From: JAHEKD01 sp965204695
GTDB taxonomy: Bacteria; Pseudomonadota; Gammaproteobacteria; Arenicellales; JAHEKD01
DNA length: 64,000 nt
Reading direction: 5' to 3'
Assembly: GCA_965204695.1 (NCBI GenBank)
Contig: OZ242007.1
Coordinates: 806,001-870,000 of the forward strand
Positions 1 through 8,313 of this stretch are shown here, in pieces. Position 1 is the stretch's first letter, and every line of letters begins with the position of its first letter. A program made the position numbers and the translations under genes. The notes under the pieces were generated by a model. It was given only the letters and a program-made list of their open reading frames with translations. It was not told the DNA's origin and made no database searches.

Positions 1-837
1 GATTAACTCCTGGCTTTGAATACTTTCAAGACTCAATGATCCCAAGCCTTTTTTATCTTGGAAAAAATTGACCACTGCTTGGGCCACTTCATTAAAACTC
101 TGGCACTTACCTGTACCCAAATTATAAATTCCAGACAATTGCGGATTTTCTAGAAAAAACAAATTGACGTTGACCACATCTTCAACCGATACAAAATCGC
201 GCAATTGTTCTCCATTAGCATAACCGTCGGAACCTTCAAACAATCGTACCTTACCCTGTTTATTAAATTGATTATAAAAATGATAAGCCACAGAGGCCAT
301 ACGCCCCTTATGTTGTTCACGTGGACCATAAACATTAAAGTAACGCAAACCGACAACTGGAATAGCCAGATCTTGCTGTTTTAATCGTACGTGTTGATCG
401 AATGCCAACTTAGAATAAGCATAAGCATTTAAAGGATACTCACATTCTGGCAACTCTCTAAAGTCCTGGCCTGCGCCATAAACCGATGCTGAGGAAGCAT
501 AAATATAAGGCACTTTAAAATGCTGGCAGTATTCGAGTAAAGCTTTGGAATACTGATAATTGTTATGCATGACATAACGACCATCAGTCACCATGGTATC
601 GGAACAAGCCCCTTGGTGTAATACGGCGTCCAGTCCTGGAATTTTTTCAAAGTGAATAAGGCTTTGATAAAAGTCGTTTTTATCTCGATAATCAGCAATC
701 GTGCAATCGGCCAGATTTGGAATTTTGGCAGTATTAGTCAGATTATCAACCACCAGAATATCATCTGCAGATCGTTGGTTAACTGCTTTAACCAGATTAG
801 AACCGATAAATCCGGCCCCACCTGTAATGACAATCAT
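1..837 (-). CDS. hldD: ADP-L-glycero-D-manno-heptose 6-epimerase (partial, C-terminus outside window)
   Basis: Epimerises ADP-D-glycero-D-manno-heptose to the L,D form used in the LPS inner core. The reading frame starts with ATG at 837 and runs off the window edge after 279 codons, so roughly 35-50 C-terminal residues are missing. Visible features are an N-terminal Rossmann motif (VITGGAGFIGSN), the SDR Ser in ASSASVYGA, the YxxxK pair in AYSK, and the family-specific FNVYGPREQHKG stretch. Its ATG overlaps the TGA of the upstream heptose kinase (ATGA, 834-837), so translation is probably coupled. Identification is firm; only the end is unseen. Confidence 0.95.
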   Translation of the reverse strand, partial: MIVITGGAGFIGSNLVKAVNQRSADDILVVDNLTNTAKIPNLADCTIADYRDKNDFYQSLIHFEKIPGLDAVLHQGACSDTMVTDGRYVMHNNYQYSKALLEYCQHFKVPYIYASSASVYGAGQDFRELPECEYPLNAYAYSKLAFDQHVRLKQQDLAIPVVGLRYFNVYGPREQHKGRMASVAYHFYNQFNKQGKVRLFEGSDGYANGEQLRDFVSVEDVVNVNLFFLENPQLSGIYNLGTGKCQSFNEVAQAVVNFFQDKKGLGSLSLESIQSQELI

Positions 838-1799
838 GTTTGCTCCTTGATTCGTCTAAGCGCTTCAGTTATCTCGTTAACATCGGCTACAGCGGTTCCA
901 AGTTTTGCTACCACTACTCCGGCCGCCGCATTGGCTACTTCCAGAATCTCATCTATATCAAGATTACTGGCTAACAGAGTACCTAAGCACGCTATCACGG
1001 TATCTCCTGCGCCACTAACATCATAAACTTCGCGGGCACGGGCAGGACTGTAATGCACTTGATTGTCCTGTTGGTAGAGTTTCATGCCTCGCTCACTTAG
1101 AGTGATCAAAAGTTGATCGATATTCAGCTCTGATACTAAACGTTTCGCCTTATCATCCATTTGGTCATCATCTATGACGCCGCCAACCACTTGCTCGAAC
1201 TCGCTCAAATTTGGAGTTATCAAACTGGCATTTCGATAGCGTGAGTAATCCTTGCCTTTAGGATCAACTGAGACTGGCAAGTGTTTTTGTCTGGCCCTAT
1301 CAATCATGGCACTGACCTGCGCCAAACAGCCCTTGCCATAATCAGAAAAAATAACCGCACTGGCAGTAGCCATCAAATCTTGATAACGATCATAACAATC
1401 GTTGAGCAAAGACTCACCAGGTATGCGCTCAAAGTCCAACCTGATTAATTGTTGATTCCTAGAAATAACACGCTGTTTTACTGTGGTCTCATAATCAAAG
1501 CTTTTTACAAAGACAACATTGACACCGGCATCTTTGAGTATTTGCTCCAATTCATAGGCATTATGGTCCTCACCAACAATTGACAACAAGGTACATTTCG
1601 CACCCAGATTTACAATATTGAGAGCCACATTAGCGGCACCACCACCACGTCTGTCTCCATTATTTACAGTTACGATTGGAACAGGCGCCTCGGGTGATAT
1701 CCGTTCAACTGCACCAAACCAATATTGATCCAGCATCACATCACCTACTACCAGCACATGAATTCGGCTTAAATCTGGAAATAGTGTGTCAGAGCTCAT
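834..1799 (-). CDS. D-glycero-beta-D-manno-heptose-7-phosphate kinase, stand-alone kinase domain
   Basis: PfkB/ribokinase-family sugar kinase of 321 residues that phosphorylates heptose-7-phosphate at C1 on the way to ADP-heptose. The PfkB signatures are visible: GGGAANVALN near residues 52-61 and the anion-hole/catalytic GAGDT at 263-267 (Asp266 is the expected base). E. coli HldE is a fusion of about 477 residues with a C-terminal adenylyltransferase; this protein stops after the kinase domain, so the adenylyltransferase (HldC/RfaE2 type) must be encoded elsewhere. It overlaps ugd upstream and hldD downstream by ATGA junctions, which supports the LPS heptose assignment over another PfkB substrate. 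Confidence 0.9.
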   Translation of the reverse strand: MSSDTLFPDLSRIHVLVVGDVMLDQYWFGAVERISPEAPVPIVTVNNGDRRGGGAANVALNIVNLGAKCTLLSIVGEDHNAYELEQILKDAGVNVVFVKSFDYETTVKQRVISRNQQLIRLDFERIPGESLLNDCYDRYQDLMATASAVIFSDYGKGCLAQVSAMIDRARQKHLPVSVDPKGKDYSRYRNASLITPNLSEFEQVVGGVIDDDQMDDKAKRLVSELNIDQLLITLSERGMKLYQQDNQVHYSPARAREVYDVSGAGDTVIACLGTLLASNLDIDEILEVANAAAGVVVAKLGTAVADVNEITEALRRIKEQT

Positions 1800-3118
1800 G
1801 AACGGCCTATACCATAATACCCAAACCCAGCATTTTTAAGCACTGGTGGATCATAAATATTACGCCCATCAACAATGACAAGCTGACGCATTTTCTGTTT
1901 TAACAAATCAATATCCAAGGCTCTGAACATCTTCCATTCAGTTACAACTACTAAAGCATCAGCCTGGTATACGGCTTGATAAGGATCTTTGACAAGTTCA
2001 ATAGCCTGCTGCTGCTGAAAAATATGAGCTGCCTCTTGCATGGCAATGGGATCATAGGCTTTTATTTGGCCACCTTTGCTGAGTATTTGTTCGATGATGA
2101 CGCGGCTTGGTGCCTCACGCATATCGTCCGTATTAGGTTTAAATGAAAGCCCCCACAAAGCAAATGTAAGCCCACTGAAATCCTCGCCAAAATGCTTTAC
2201 AAGTTTTTTTACCGGAACAGATTTTTGATCGTTGTTGACCGCTTCTACAGCCGATAATATGCGCGCATTATATCCGTGTTGCTTTGCAGTGCGGTGCAAA
2301 GCCTGCACATCTTTAGGGAAACAGGAACCGCCATAACCACAACCAGGGTAGATAAAATGATAACCAATACGTGGATCAGAACCTATTCCCTGACGTACCG
2401 ATTCAATATCCGCACCTAGTTTTTCTGCCAGATTCGCCATCTCATTCATAAAAGAAATTTTGGTGGCCAACATCGCGTTAGCCGCGTATTTAGTCAGTTC
2501 GGAAGAACGAATATCCATGCGAATAACACGATCATGATTTCTATTAAAGGGTTGATAAAGCCGATGCATGACGTCGAAAGAACGATCACTGTCAACACCG
2601 ATGACGATACGATCAGGCTTTAGAAAATCCTCTACTGCCGCACCTTCCTTCAAAAACTCCGGATTGGACACCACATCAAATTCAACCTCTACCTCCTTTT
2701 CCCCAAGCACCTGCTTGATTGCTGTTCTAACTTTATCGGCAGTACCAACAGGAACCGTAGACTTGGTCACAACCACACGATAATTATTTAGATTCTCACC
2801 GATTGCTTTAGCTACAGCCAATACATGGCTTAAGTCAGCTGAACCGTCTTCATCCGGAGGCGTACCTACAGCGATGAAAATTACCTCGGCATAATCGACA
2901 CCTTGCTTGATATCTTCACTGAATTCCAGACGGCCGGCTTGCAAATTTTCTCTAACTAAATTATCTAGTCCAGGTTCGTAAATCGGCAATTTTGCCTGTT
3001 TTAGACCTTCAATCTTGTCAACATCGTTGTCTATGCAAAGGACATGATTACCGACCTCTGCCAAGCAGGTGCCCGTGACAAGTCCCACATATCCAGTGCC
3101 GACAATGGTTACATTCAT
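1796..3118 (-). CDS. ugd: UDP-glucose 6-dehydrogenase
   Basis: Oxidises UDP-glucose to UDP-glucuronate with two NAD+, supplying precursors for surface polysaccharide or lipid A modification. The 440-residue protein has the N-terminal GTGYVG Rossmann motif (residues 7-12), a central domain with Lys220, the catalytic cysteine Cys266 in GGSCFPKD, and the C-terminal UDP-binding domain with GLSFKPNTDD. Length is normal. It is the first gene of a three-gene run with the heptose kinase and hldD, joined by overlapping stop/start codons. It is distinct from the WbpA-like dehydrogenase at 57412-58722. Confidence 0.95.
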   Translation of the reverse strand: MNVTIVGTGYVGLVTGTCLAEVGNHVLCIDNDVDKIEGLKQAKLPIYEPGLDNLVRENLQAGRLEFSEDIKQGVDYAEVIFIAVGTPPDEDGSADLSHVLAVAKAIGENLNNYRVVVTKSTVPVGTADKVRTAIKQVLGEKEVEVEFDVVSNPEFLKEGAAVEDFLKPDRIVIGVDSDRSFDVMHRLYQPFNRNHDRVIRMDIRSSELTKYAANAMLATKISFMNEMANLAEKLGADIESVRQGIGSDPRIGYHFIYPGCGYGGSCFPKDVQALHRTAKQHGYNARILSAVEAVNNDQKSVPVKKLVKHFGEDFSGLTFALWGLSFKPNTDDMREAPSRVIIEQILSKGGQIKAYDPIAMQEAAHIFQQQQAIELVKDPYQAVYQADALVVVTEWKMFRALDIDLLKQKMRQLVIVDGRNIYDPPVLKNAGFGYYGIGRS

Positions 3119-3200
3119 ATTATTGATTGGGCGTTATAAAAGTGGGCTAATTTTAACTGTTTAACCTTATCAATTAAACGTTTATGGCTGTTTTTAAAAG

Positions 3201-3225
3201 AAAAAAGCGGCATAGCCGCTTTTTT
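3201..3225 (-). terminator. Rho-independent terminator after comEA-like gene
   Basis: An A-run, a GC stem (AAGCGGC / GCCGCTT) with a three-base ATA loop, and a T-run form a perfect hairpin. On the minus strand it lies 27 bases past the comEA-like stop codon and ends in six Ts. It separates that gene from ugd. Being symmetric it could work in both directions. Confidence 0.85.
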
Positions 3226-3251
3226 CATTCTAGCTTGAATTTAATCTGAAT

Positions 3252-3518
3252 TTATTCTTCAAACTCTATTTGATCACGATTTTTTTCAATCACATGATTG
3301 CCTATGCCTTTGACTTCCATCAAATCTTCAATTGTTTCAAAGTTACCATTTTCTTGGCGATACTGAACAATTTTTTCAGCCAGTTTTGGCCCGACACCAA
3401 CCAGCTCCTCAGCTAATTCATCCACAGTTGCGGTATTAGGATTAAGCGCAAATGCAGACAATGAAAATGCTGTAGCAAATAAAAAAGTGGGAATAGAAAA
3501 ACAAGATTTATTAAACAT
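3252..3518 (-). CDS. ComEA-like helix-hairpin-helix DNA-binding protein
   Basis: Small secreted protein of 88 residues: an N-terminal signal peptide with a hydrophobic core ending near AFSLSAFA, then a helix-hairpin-helix domain (LVGVGPKLAEKI and VKGIGNHVIEKN) typical of ComEA, which binds incoming DNA in the periplasm during natural transformation. Start chosen at ATG 3518 because GGAGG sits five bases upstream; an ATG at 3530 lacks a comparable site. It stands alone, between the repeat-rich gap on its upstream side and a terminator. A comEC homologue is at 21398, so the pair may act together, though short HhH proteins also occur without competence. Confidence 0.85.
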   Translation of the reverse strand: MFNKSCFSIPTFLFATAFSLSAFALNPNTATVDELAEELVGVGPKLAEKIVQYRQENGNFETIEDLMEVKGIGNHVIEKNRDQIEFEE

Positions 3519-3918
3519 AACAACCTCCATGTTGTCGAATTAAAGTCCATTAACATCCTTGCGGATGGATTTCTAGTATTCAATATAAGTTAGTTATTGT
3601 CAACAATTTGTCATTCTGAAGAACGAAACATCCCTCACAAACAAGGGGTAAACATGAGGAATTCCCAATCACTAGACGAATCTGCCATCGTCATCCTGAA
3701 TTTGATCCGTCCCTTAAAAGTTATAACTCAATGCCGAACTTGATCCAGCACTTATACCCTATAACAGTAATGCCGGACTTGATTCAGGGTCTCCTAAAGC
3801 CTATTCATGCCTTATAGAAGGTAGAGTTCGTCTAAAAACATTCCTCTGCTGTGCTTTTATACCCTCCTGGCAGCGGTATGAAAAAAAGAGACCTTAAAAG
3901 TGTATTAGCCTGTAACCC
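3519..3918. repeat. 400-bp intergenic gap with degenerate dispersed-repeat copies
   Basis: No gene is seen here. A first fragment begins GTCATTCTGA at 3610. Three further degenerate units resembling the common extragenic repeat TCATTCCGGACTTGATCC lie at about 3691-3714, 3729-3753 and 3768-3794, spaced 38-39 bases apart and decayed to different extents. They are related to the more intact inverted element at 44444-44529. The rest is AT-rich sequence without obvious signals. I infer an old, eroded repeat cluster. Confidence 0.55.
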
Positions 3919-4215
3919 CTATCGAGTAGCCAATTCCTGTTGACTTTTAATTTTATCCAAACGGGTTTGAGCATCTTTGGCTTGTTGCTGGGCTTTTTTC
4001 ATTTCACCACGGGTGCGCAATCTAGCCGCCATACTGATTAGATATCCCAGAATCAAACCGATACCCAGCGATGCGAATATGGCAAGATAAACCTGTGTTT
4101 CGGTAGATAATCCAGCATAGTAATTAATACTGACCATTTGCTGGTTTTTTTGCGCAAAAGTAAACGCCAGCACAAAAAAGACAAGTAAAAGAACAATGTT
4201 GATAATCTTTTTCAT
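3919..4215 (-). CDS. lapA: LapA family inner-membrane protein (DUF1049)
   Basis: 98-residue membrane protein of the LapA family, which in E. coli partners LapB in controlling LPS assembly and LpxC turnover. Two hydrophobic segments are visible (about residues 4-22 and 42-66) followed by a charged, coiled-coil-like tail rich in Lys and Gln. It sits 23 bases downstream of ihfB, the usual gammaproteobacterial position. Unlike E. coli there is no lapB directly after it; the next 390 bases hold only repeats. Function is inferred from family and position. Confidence 0.85.
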   Translation of the reverse strand: MKKIINIVLLLVFFVLAFTFAQKNQQMVSINYYAGLSTETQVYLAIFASLGIGLILGYLISMAARLRTRGEMKKAQQQAKDAQTRLDKIKSQQELATR

Positions 4216-4238
4216 ACAATGATTATCTCATTAATGAA

Positions 4239-4517
4239 TTATCGGTCAACCCTTTCCCTGAGTTCGCGCCCTGGTTTGAAATGTGGCACATGTTTGGCAG
4301 GCACGTAAACGCGCTCGCCCGTCTTTGGATTTCGACCTACCCGTTCTGGACGATAGTGCAACGATAAGCTGCCAAAGCCGCGTATTTCAACGCGCTCACC
4401 ACTGGCAAGCGCGTTGCAGACATAGTCCAGAATTTGGTTAACGGCAAACTCTACATCTCTGTAAGCTAAATGAGGTTGCTGTTCCGCTAGTTGTTCAATT
4501 AATTCAGATTTTGTCAT
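4239..4517 (-). CDS. ihfB: Integration host factor subunit beta
   Basis: DNA-bending nucleoid protein that dimerises with IHF-alpha. The 92-residue form starts at ATG 4517 (MTKSELIEQL), preceded by AGGA at suitable spacing; an ATG at 4541 would add eight unconserved residues. The family core is clear: RGFGSLSLHYRPERVGRNP with the DNA-intercalating loop NPKTGERV. It lies 30 bases downstream of rpsA, the conserved rpsA-ihfB arrangement, so cotranscription is likely. Confidence 0.96.
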   Translation of the reverse strand: MTKSELIEQLAEQQPHLAYRDVEFAVNQILDYVCNALASGERVEIRGFGSLSLHYRPERVGRNPKTGERVYVPAKHVPHFKPGRELRERVDR

Positions 4518-4547
4518 TATTAAGTCCTGATTTTTGATCAAGTTAAC

Positions 4548-6248
4548 TTAGTCAGACTCTGAAGAGCCTCCTTCAGATGATCCTGCGCTCATCAACTGCT
4601 CTTTAAGTTTATCACCCAAAGTGGTTGATGAGACTGATTGGCGTGAATATTCTTCCAATGCTTCGTCTTCCAGGTCCAACTCAAGGGCTCGAATCGACAA
4701 CATAATTTTACGTGATTTGCGATCAATACTGGTGATCTTAGCTTCAAATGAATCACCGGAACTGATGATTTTAGTGACATCGTCTACTGGATTACGTGCT
4801 GATTCCGAAGCTCGCATGTAAGCTTCGATACCTTCACCTAATTCAGCCGATACGCCACGTTTGTCTACTTCCTTGGCGACTGCTGTTACTTTCGCACCTT
4901 TAGGATGTTCAGAAACATATTGAGTAAATGGATCGCCTGAAGCTTGTTTCAAACCAAGAGAAATACGCTCACGTTCTGCATCAACTGCAAGAACGACTGC
5001 GGTAACCTCGTCACCTTTTTTATACTGACGTACTGCTTCTTCGCTAGTCATATCCCAGGATAAATCGCTTAGATGAATTAAGCCATCAATACCCCCGTCA
5101 AGGCCGACGAACACACCAAAATCGGTAATCGATTTAATATTACCTGTGATTTGATCGCCTTTATTATGGCTAACTGCAAATTCCTCCCACGGGTTAGGCT
5201 GACATTGCTTCATGCCGAGTGAGATACGACGACGTTCGTTATCAACATCTAATACCATGACTTCGACTTCATCACCAATGTGGCAAACACGTGAAGGATG
5301 TACATTTTTATTAGTCCAATCCATTTCGGATGAATGCACCAGACCCTCAACACCATCTTCCAACTCCACGAAAGCACCATAATCAGTGATATTCGTCACC
5401 TTGCCAAAAATACGGGCACCTTCAGGGTAACGACGTGGTAAATCTTGCCATGGATCTTCGGTAAGCTGTTTCAAGCCAAGCGATACACGATTCTTATCAC
5501 GGTCAAACTTAAGCACCCGGGCTTGAATTTCCTGACCAAGTTCAAGTACTTCAGACGGATGTTTAACCCGCTTCCAGGCCAGGTCAGTGATATGTAGCAA
5601 TCCGTCTAGGCCACCCAGATTAACGAAAGCACCGTAATCTGTGATGTTTTTAACCACGCCCGTGATAATTTGACCTTCTTCGAGGTTGGATAGTAATTCC
5701 TCACGCTCGGCTGACATTTCGTTCTCAACCACAGCACGGCGTGAAACCACGATGTTATTGCGAATACGATCAAGCTTGATTAATTTGAAATCAAAAATTT
5801 CATTTTCTAGTGCTTCAGGATCCTTAACCGGACGCACATCGACCTGAGAACCAGGCAAGAATGCACGAATATCTTTAACCGTAACAGTGAATCCACCTTT
5901 AACACGCCCAGTAATTCGGCCAGAGACCAATCCATCCTCAGCATGAATCGCTTCAAGCTCTTCCCAAGCTCTGAGGCGCTGAGCCTTCTCACGTGAAAGC
6001 CTGGTTTGGCCAAAACCATCTTCTAATGATTCCAAAGCCACTTGCACCACATCGCCTTCTTTGACAGCGAGGTTGCCTTGATCATCTTTAAATTGTGAGG
6101 CGGGAATTTCGGCTTCGGATTTAAGACCGGCATTGACAATAACAAAATCGTTATCGGCTTTAACAACTTCGGCATCAATCACTTTGCCGGGTTGCATGAT
6201 TTTATCTTTAATACTCTCTTCAAATAGTTCAGCGAAACTTTCTGACAT
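4548..6248 (-). CDS. rpsA: 30S ribosomal protein S1
   Basis: RNA-binding ribosomal protein that recruits mRNA to the 30S subunit. With the start at ATG 6248 (MSESFAELFEES) it has 566 residues, close to the 557 of E. coli; an upstream in-frame ATG at 6305 would add 19 unconserved residues. Six S1/OB repeats can be followed through the protein by recurrent units such as ITDYGAFV, DGLLHITDL, RISLGLKQ. The region before the start has no strong Shine-Dalgarno sequence and holds a long hairpin (6293-6325), reminiscent of the structured, SD-poor E. coli rpsA leader. It lies between cmk and ihfB. Confidence 0.97.
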   Translation of the reverse strand: MSESFAELFEESIKDKIMQPGKVIDAEVVKADNDFVIVNAGLKSEAEIPASQFKDDQGNLAVKEGDVVQVALESLEDGFGQTRLSREKAQRLRAWEELEAIHAEDGLVSGRITGRVKGGFTVTVKDIRAFLPGSQVDVRPVKDPEALENEIFDFKLIKLDRIRNNIVVSRRAVVENEMSAEREELLSNLEEGQIITGVVKNITDYGAFVNLGGLDGLLHITDLAWKRVKHPSEVLELGQEIQARVLKFDRDKNRVSLGLKQLTEDPWQDLPRRYPEGARIFGKVTNITDYGAFVELEDGVEGLVHSSEMDWTNKNVHPSRVCHIGDEVEVMVLDVDNERRRISLGMKQCQPNPWEEFAVSHNKGDQITGNIKSITDFGVFVGLDGGIDGLIHLSDLSWDMTSEEAVRQYKKGDEVTAVVLAVDAERERISLGLKQASGDPFTQYVSEHPKGAKVTAVAKEVDKRGVSAELGEGIEAYMRASESARNPVDDVTKIISSGDSFEAKITSIDRKSRKIMLSIRALELDLEDEALEEYSRQSVSSTTLGDKLKEQLMSAGSSEGGSSESD

Positions 6249-6292
6249 GGGTTTTCTCGGTACGAAATAATACGTGTTAAATGTTAATCGTC

Positions 6293-6325
6293 GATAACAC
6301 CCCAAAATGGTGGGGAGGTGTTATC
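6293..6325 (-). promoter_or_regulatory. Hairpin in the cmk-rpsA spacer, possible rpsA leader structure
   Basis: GATAACACC at 6293-6301 pairs with GGTGTTATC at 6317-6325, with two more G-C pairs possible inside. The hairpin lies about 45 bases before the rpsA start and 7 bases past the cmk stop. There is no T-run after it on the minus strand, so it is not a standard terminator. In E. coli, rpsA translation is autoregulated through a structured leader without a strong SD; a similar role here is an inference. Confidence 0.45.
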
Positions 6326-6331
6326 ACCTGC

Positions 6332-7009
6332 TTACTTATCGATCAGCAATACTATTTTTCCAAACACCTGTTCAATATTCATTGATGTTGTGTCCAAGAT
6401 CACTGCATCTGCCGCCGGAACCAGTGGCGAGTGCTTTCTGTTCGCATCTTGCTGGTCTCTTTGCTCGATGTCCTCGACAAGGCGCGTAAGGTTAACATCG
6501 AAACCCTTTAGTTTCAACTGTTTATATCGCCTTTGTGCGCGGCTTTTTGCGCTGGCGGTAAGGAATATTTTAAGGTCAGCTTCAGGGAAAACGACACTAC
6601 CCATATCCCGCCCATCTGCAACTAAACCTGGCGCCCTTGCTGCTCGTCTTTGCAAATCAAATAATATTGCCCGCACCGCTGGTTTGCTGGCGTATTCTGA
6701 AGCCAGCTTACCTGCATCTTCATGACGAACTTTATCGGTTACATCCTCACCATTAATTTGTATAGCAGCACCGCCATCTGAGGTCGGAATAAAGACAATA
6801 TCCAAAGTGTTAATGAGTTCATTTAAAGCAGCTTCATCATCGCTAGAAGTTTCTTTTTGATGAGCTGCGTATGAAAATGCTCGATACAAGGCACCACTAT
6901 CGAGATAATGCCAGCCATAATGCTTGGCGATCATCTGGCCAATGGTTCCCTTTCCTGAACCCACCGGACCATCAATAGCTAGAATATAAATATTTTGTGC
7001 CTGGTTCAC
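6332..7009 (-). CDS. cmk: Cytidylate kinase
   Basis: Phosphorylates CMP and dCMP to the diphosphates. 225 residues, normal for the family. The P-loop GPVGSGKGT is near residues 14-22, and the NMP-binding insert with DGRDMGSVVFPEADLK is present. The start is GTG at 7009: no ATG lies close enough upstream of the P-loop, and this GTG overlaps the aroA TAG by one base. The order aroA-cmk-rpsA is widely conserved in gammaproteobacteria. Confidence 0.95.
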   Translation of the reverse strand: MNQAQNIYILAIDGPVGSGKGTIGQMIAKHYGWHYLDSGALYRAFSYAAHQKETSSDDEAALNELINTLDIVFIPTSDGGAAIQINGEDVTDKVRHEDAGKLASEYASKPAVRAILFDLQRRAARAPGLVADGRDMGSVVFPEADLKIFLTASAKSRAQRRYKQLKLKGFDVNLTRLVEDIEQRDQQDANRKHSPLVPAADAVILDTTSMNIEQVFGKIVLLIDK

Positions 7010-8313
7010 TAAGCGATCTCAAGATTTAATCCGGCACCAACAGCCAATTCATGGAAACCTGGAAAAGAAGTCGCCACATTACGGCAATCGTTAATTTTGA
7101 TTGGTGCTTGGCTAGCTAATCCAGCCATAGCAAACGACATAGAGATTCGGTGATCATCAAAACTCTCCACTTCGCCGCCTTTTATATTTCCCCCTTCAAC
7201 TATCATACCGTCATCCAGCTCTTCAGCATTAATGCCCAAAGCCGTAAGCCCTTTCACCATTGAGGCGATACGATCACTTTCTTTGACTCGCAGTTCTTTG
7301 GCACCTGTCACTACAGTTTCACCTTTAGCACAAGCTGCAGCAATCATTAAACTGGGGAATTCGTCAATCGCCGAAGCAACCAGCGTCTCAGGCACTTGAA
7401 TCCCTTTTAATTCACTGGATGTAATCTCTATGTCAGCGACCGGCTCTCCGGTAGATTGGCGCTGGTTAAGTAAATTAATATTTGCCCCCATCAGCTTTAA
7501 AATTTCAATCGCCCCGGTGCGAGTTGGATTAATACCGACGTTTTTAATAAGCAATCTGGAGTTTTTAGCAATACTGGCCCCAACCATGAAAAAAGCAGAC
7601 GACGAAATATCCGCCGGAACATTAATCGCCTTGGCCTGTAACGATGATGGCGGTTGCAAACAGATCTTCAATCCATCAGTAGCTAGTTCGCAGCCCATAT
7701 CAGCCAACATTCGCTCCGTATGATCGCGGGTCTTTACCGGTTCGATGACTGTTACTGGTGAATCGGCATATAGCCCGGCCAACAAAATTGCAGACTTTAC
7801 TTGGGCACTGGCCACTTCAAGCTTGAATTCCTGTCCGCTTAGTTGATTGCCTCCGTTTATTCGCACTGGTGGAGTACCCGTCGAGCTTGGGTTAATATTT
7901 GCCCCCATCGTTGCAAGTGGTTTAACCACACGCATCATCGGTCTTTTGCTCAAAGACTCATCACCGACCAACATTGAATCGAACAATTGAGCCGATAACA
8001 AACCTGTTAACAAGCGCATACTGGTGCCTGAATTACCCAGATCAAGACTACTCCGAGGAGCTGTTAATCCTCTTAATCCATTACCATGAATAGCCAGATG
8101 TCCCCGATCAGGGCCATCAATAAAAATCCCCATTTCACGAAAGGCATGAATAGTCGCGAGCACATCCATACCCTCAAGCAAACCACTAACTTCGGTGACA
8201 CCATCACATAATGCGCCGAAAATCACACTACGATGAGAGATCGATTTATCACCTGGAACTGTGACTTCGCCCGTCAAAGAGCCACCAGGTCTTACTAAAT
8301 AATTAATACTCAT
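7009..8313 (-). CDS. aroA: 3-phosphoshikimate 1-carboxyvinyltransferase (EPSP synthase)
   Basis: Condenses shikimate-3-phosphate with PEP in the shikimate pathway. 434 residues. Recognisable blocks are PGDKSISHRSVIFGAL near the N-terminus, LGNSGTSMRLLTGLL (PEP/S3P binding), and near the C-terminus RVKESDRI and FDDHRISMSFAMAGL. It overlaps tyrA by ATGA upstream and cmk by one base downstream, placing it in a pheA-tyrA-aroA-cmk operon for aromatic amino acids. Confidence 0.97.
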   Translation of the reverse strand: MSINYLVRPGGSLTGEVTVPGDKSISHRSVIFGALCDGVTEVSGLLEGMDVLATIHAFREMGIFIDGPDRGHLAIHGNGLRGLTAPRSSLDLGNSGTSMRLLTGLLSAQLFDSMLVGDESLSKRPMMRVVKPLATMGANINPSSTGTPPVRINGGNQLSGQEFKLEVASAQVKSAILLAGLYADSPVTVIEPVKTRDHTERMLADMGCELATDGLKICLQPPSSLQAKAINVPADISSSAFFMVGASIAKNSRLLIKNVGINPTRTGAIEILKLMGANINLLNQRQSTGEPVADIEITSSELKGIQVPETLVASAIDEFPSLMIAAACAKGETVVTGAKELRVKESDRIASMVKGLTALGINAEELDDGMIVEGGNIKGGEVESFDDHRISMSFAMAGLASQAPIKINDCRNVATSFPGFHELAVGAGLNLEIA

